From the NCBI GenBank assembly GCA_013396635.1, contig WBMW01004965.1, positions 971,295 through 1,035,294 of the forward strand: 64,000 bases of DNA. Reading direction: 5' to 3'. This stretch comes from Penelope pileata. Its lineage: Eukaryota > Chordata > Aves > Galliformes > Cracidae. Made by a program: the position numbers and the translations under genes. Positions 62,201 to 64,000 of this stretch are shown here, piece by piece (positions within the stretch are counted from its first letter, which is position 1; each line of letters starts with the position of its first letter). The notes under the pieces were generated by a model. The model saw nothing but the letters and a program-made list of their open reading frames with translations. It was not told the origin of the DNA and did no database searches.

Positions 62201-64000
62201 GAGTGTGATTATGAAGTGAGGTTGCTAAGACTTATCTTCCTTTCTCATGCATGTGGAAATGATTTTTTTTTAATCTTATTTTCTGAGTCAGAAGTTGTTT
62301 CACACTTCTTTCAGTGCTGGATTTAATCAGCCAGCTTCTGTCCACCCATGAATAGACGACTCCTTACACGTGAGTGGTTACTGACTCATTAGCAGTTATC
62401 TTTTCCTAGTTCATACAGCCTTATCTTGCTAGGGGATGTACAATATCTTTTTCCTCTAAGCCTTGTTACATTTTCTCTTTACATGTGAACCATACACGCA
62501 TATATATTTCTAAAACAACATATACAAAGAGATATTAGAAGGAACTGAGGATGTCAAATGGAACTAAATGACAAAGACAAGAGGCTACTTCAAACGTGAA
62601 GCAAATTTCCTCTGAAATATAGCTCTGACCCTTGGGTTGTTTTTCTTTGGGGCTTGTCTGACTGCTTGAACTTAAAGAAAATGAGGTGCTCTGTGATTTG
62701 ATATTATTGCAGCGAGGAACTTCATGGGTCATCAAATCCAGCCTTATGAAAAAGCGCATTCAACCAGAAGCACAGTTGATAGATGTACCTGCCCTTCATC
62801 TTGTGCCTTGCTTTGATTGTGAGTGGAAGATTTTATTGTTGGTGCTAAATTATTATCCTGATAGGTGTCTGCCCTGAGCCTTGCCATCAGTGATGCAAGA
62901 ATGACAGAGTAGATAAAATGTGAAGAATGAGTAATTCTTCTTATTTTTCCATAAGCATCTGCTGTTGGCCACTGTTGGAGACAGCAGACTGAGCCTGCTG
63001 GACTTGTGCTCTGGTATTATATAAATATTATTTCCCTAGGAATTCTGAAATTCCTCTCCCTTTGAAGCAGAGAGGAGGTAAAAATGGCTGTCGTGTGTGG
63101 CTGAACTGCTTTAAGGCATCCCACACAGACCAAGGAGGAGGACTGCAACTTCTAAGCAAAGCATTCATGTTGTCTCCCTTTACCAAAGGTTTGATGGTTG
63201 GTTGCACATCATTCTTGTCTGCCGCATACCACTTATCCTTGTAGTTGTTCAGGCAGGCAGCTTTGGCAAATGTTTTCTTCCTCGATCATGCTCTTAACTT
63301 TAACTTTGGAAAGCAATCTGTGTTTTAGCCAGACTCTGCTTTTTATTTGGAAGACATGACTGGTTATGGAAAAAGGTTGGATTGGGACTTCTGCATATAG
63401 AGTTAAGGACTGTAAAGAAGTAAATCTGCCATCTGACTTTCTAAGGGGTCTTCAGATTTTGCTTGTGTAAATGTGACCAGTTTGAATATCTGAAATTGTT
63501 ACAGTTAAGCTTGGTAGTATGAACAATAATGTTTTTGCCAGTATGTTGTTTCCGAGCGTTTCTGTTTTATTGATTCAGTGCTCCTCCTTCCTCCTTGATT
63601 AATTTAAATTTCTAGAGTTTCCTGACTCTAACATCTATGGATTTAGCAAGCTTACACAGACATACATACGGGGTTGCTTTTGGCATTAAAGCTTAGTCAG
63701 CAGTCAAAAAAAAATATTGCAATAATCTTTAGCGCATCTGTTTTTAACTGGATGTTAAGTCTACTTTTGATTCGATATGGAAATGGAGAGAAGCACAGTT
63801 CTGCATCTGAATATTCAGGGCAAGATGTGAGTGGGATTATCTTTCAATTAAACTTGAATTATTTTCTTCATAAACATCCCAACTTAGTAGAGTTGAGCTT
63901 TAAACTTTTCCACTACCCCTCAATGGATCATCTGGGATGGACCCTGCACAGGGTGGTGTGATGGTCTCTGATATTCACAGGCCTTGAAAACTCTTGAATA
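53280..64000. other. No recognisable gene
   Basis: AT-rich sequence with simple repeats, for example the aaaat tract at 60511-60532 and the T-rich tract near 62118-62150. A GC-rich patch at about 61860-61990 has no supported function. I see no exon of a known family. Confidence 0.5.

Overview
The window looks like a bird genome, most likely a galliform such as chicken. It carries several CR1 LINE 3' ends (the usual avian retroposon), has short GT-AG introns, and contains the head-to-head pair TRMT2A / RANBP1. In mammals this pair is the HTF9C/HTF9A bidirectional-promoter pair in the 22q11.2-syntenic block; I place the window there from gene content only.

Layout. (1) 1-5.3 kb: the minus strand carries six exons of TRMT2A (tRNA m5U methyltransferase), running from a CpG-rich 5' exon with an RRM to the exon just before the catalytic domain, which continues off the left edge. 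(2) 4.1-5.3 kb: a CpG island with a 526-base assembly gap is the shared promoter; the gap hides the start exons of both TRMT2A and RANBP1. (3) 6.2-12.6 kb: the plus strand carries RANBP1 exons 2-6, with an intact Ran-binding domain, nuclear export signal, stop codon and poly(A) signal. (4) 17.2-18.6 kb: the minus strand holds a cluster of well-spliced open exons I cannot assign to a family; they are candidates for an unrecognised or decayed gene. (5) 19.4-20.2 kb: a second CpG island, again broken by a gap, could drive genes in either direction. (6) 20-64 kb: mostly AT-rich sequence without recognisable genes, compatible with a large intron or an intergenic desert. Inside it, on the minus strand at 38.87-40.50 kb, sits one intact two-exon gene for a heat-shock-factor-like protein of the HSFY/HSFX type (397 residues, complete DNA-binding domain).

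Repeats seen: four CR1 pieces plus one CR1 tail, one probable avian LTR-type interspersed repeat, short tandem duplications and homopolymers. No rRNA, tRNA, CRISPR or intact retrovirus was seen. The genes do not form a shared pathway: TRMT2A modifies tRNA, RANBP1 assists the Ran GTPase cycle, and the HSF-like gene is a putative (in mammals germline-expressed) transcription factor. The only clear functional coupling is the shared promoter of TRMT2A and RANBP1.
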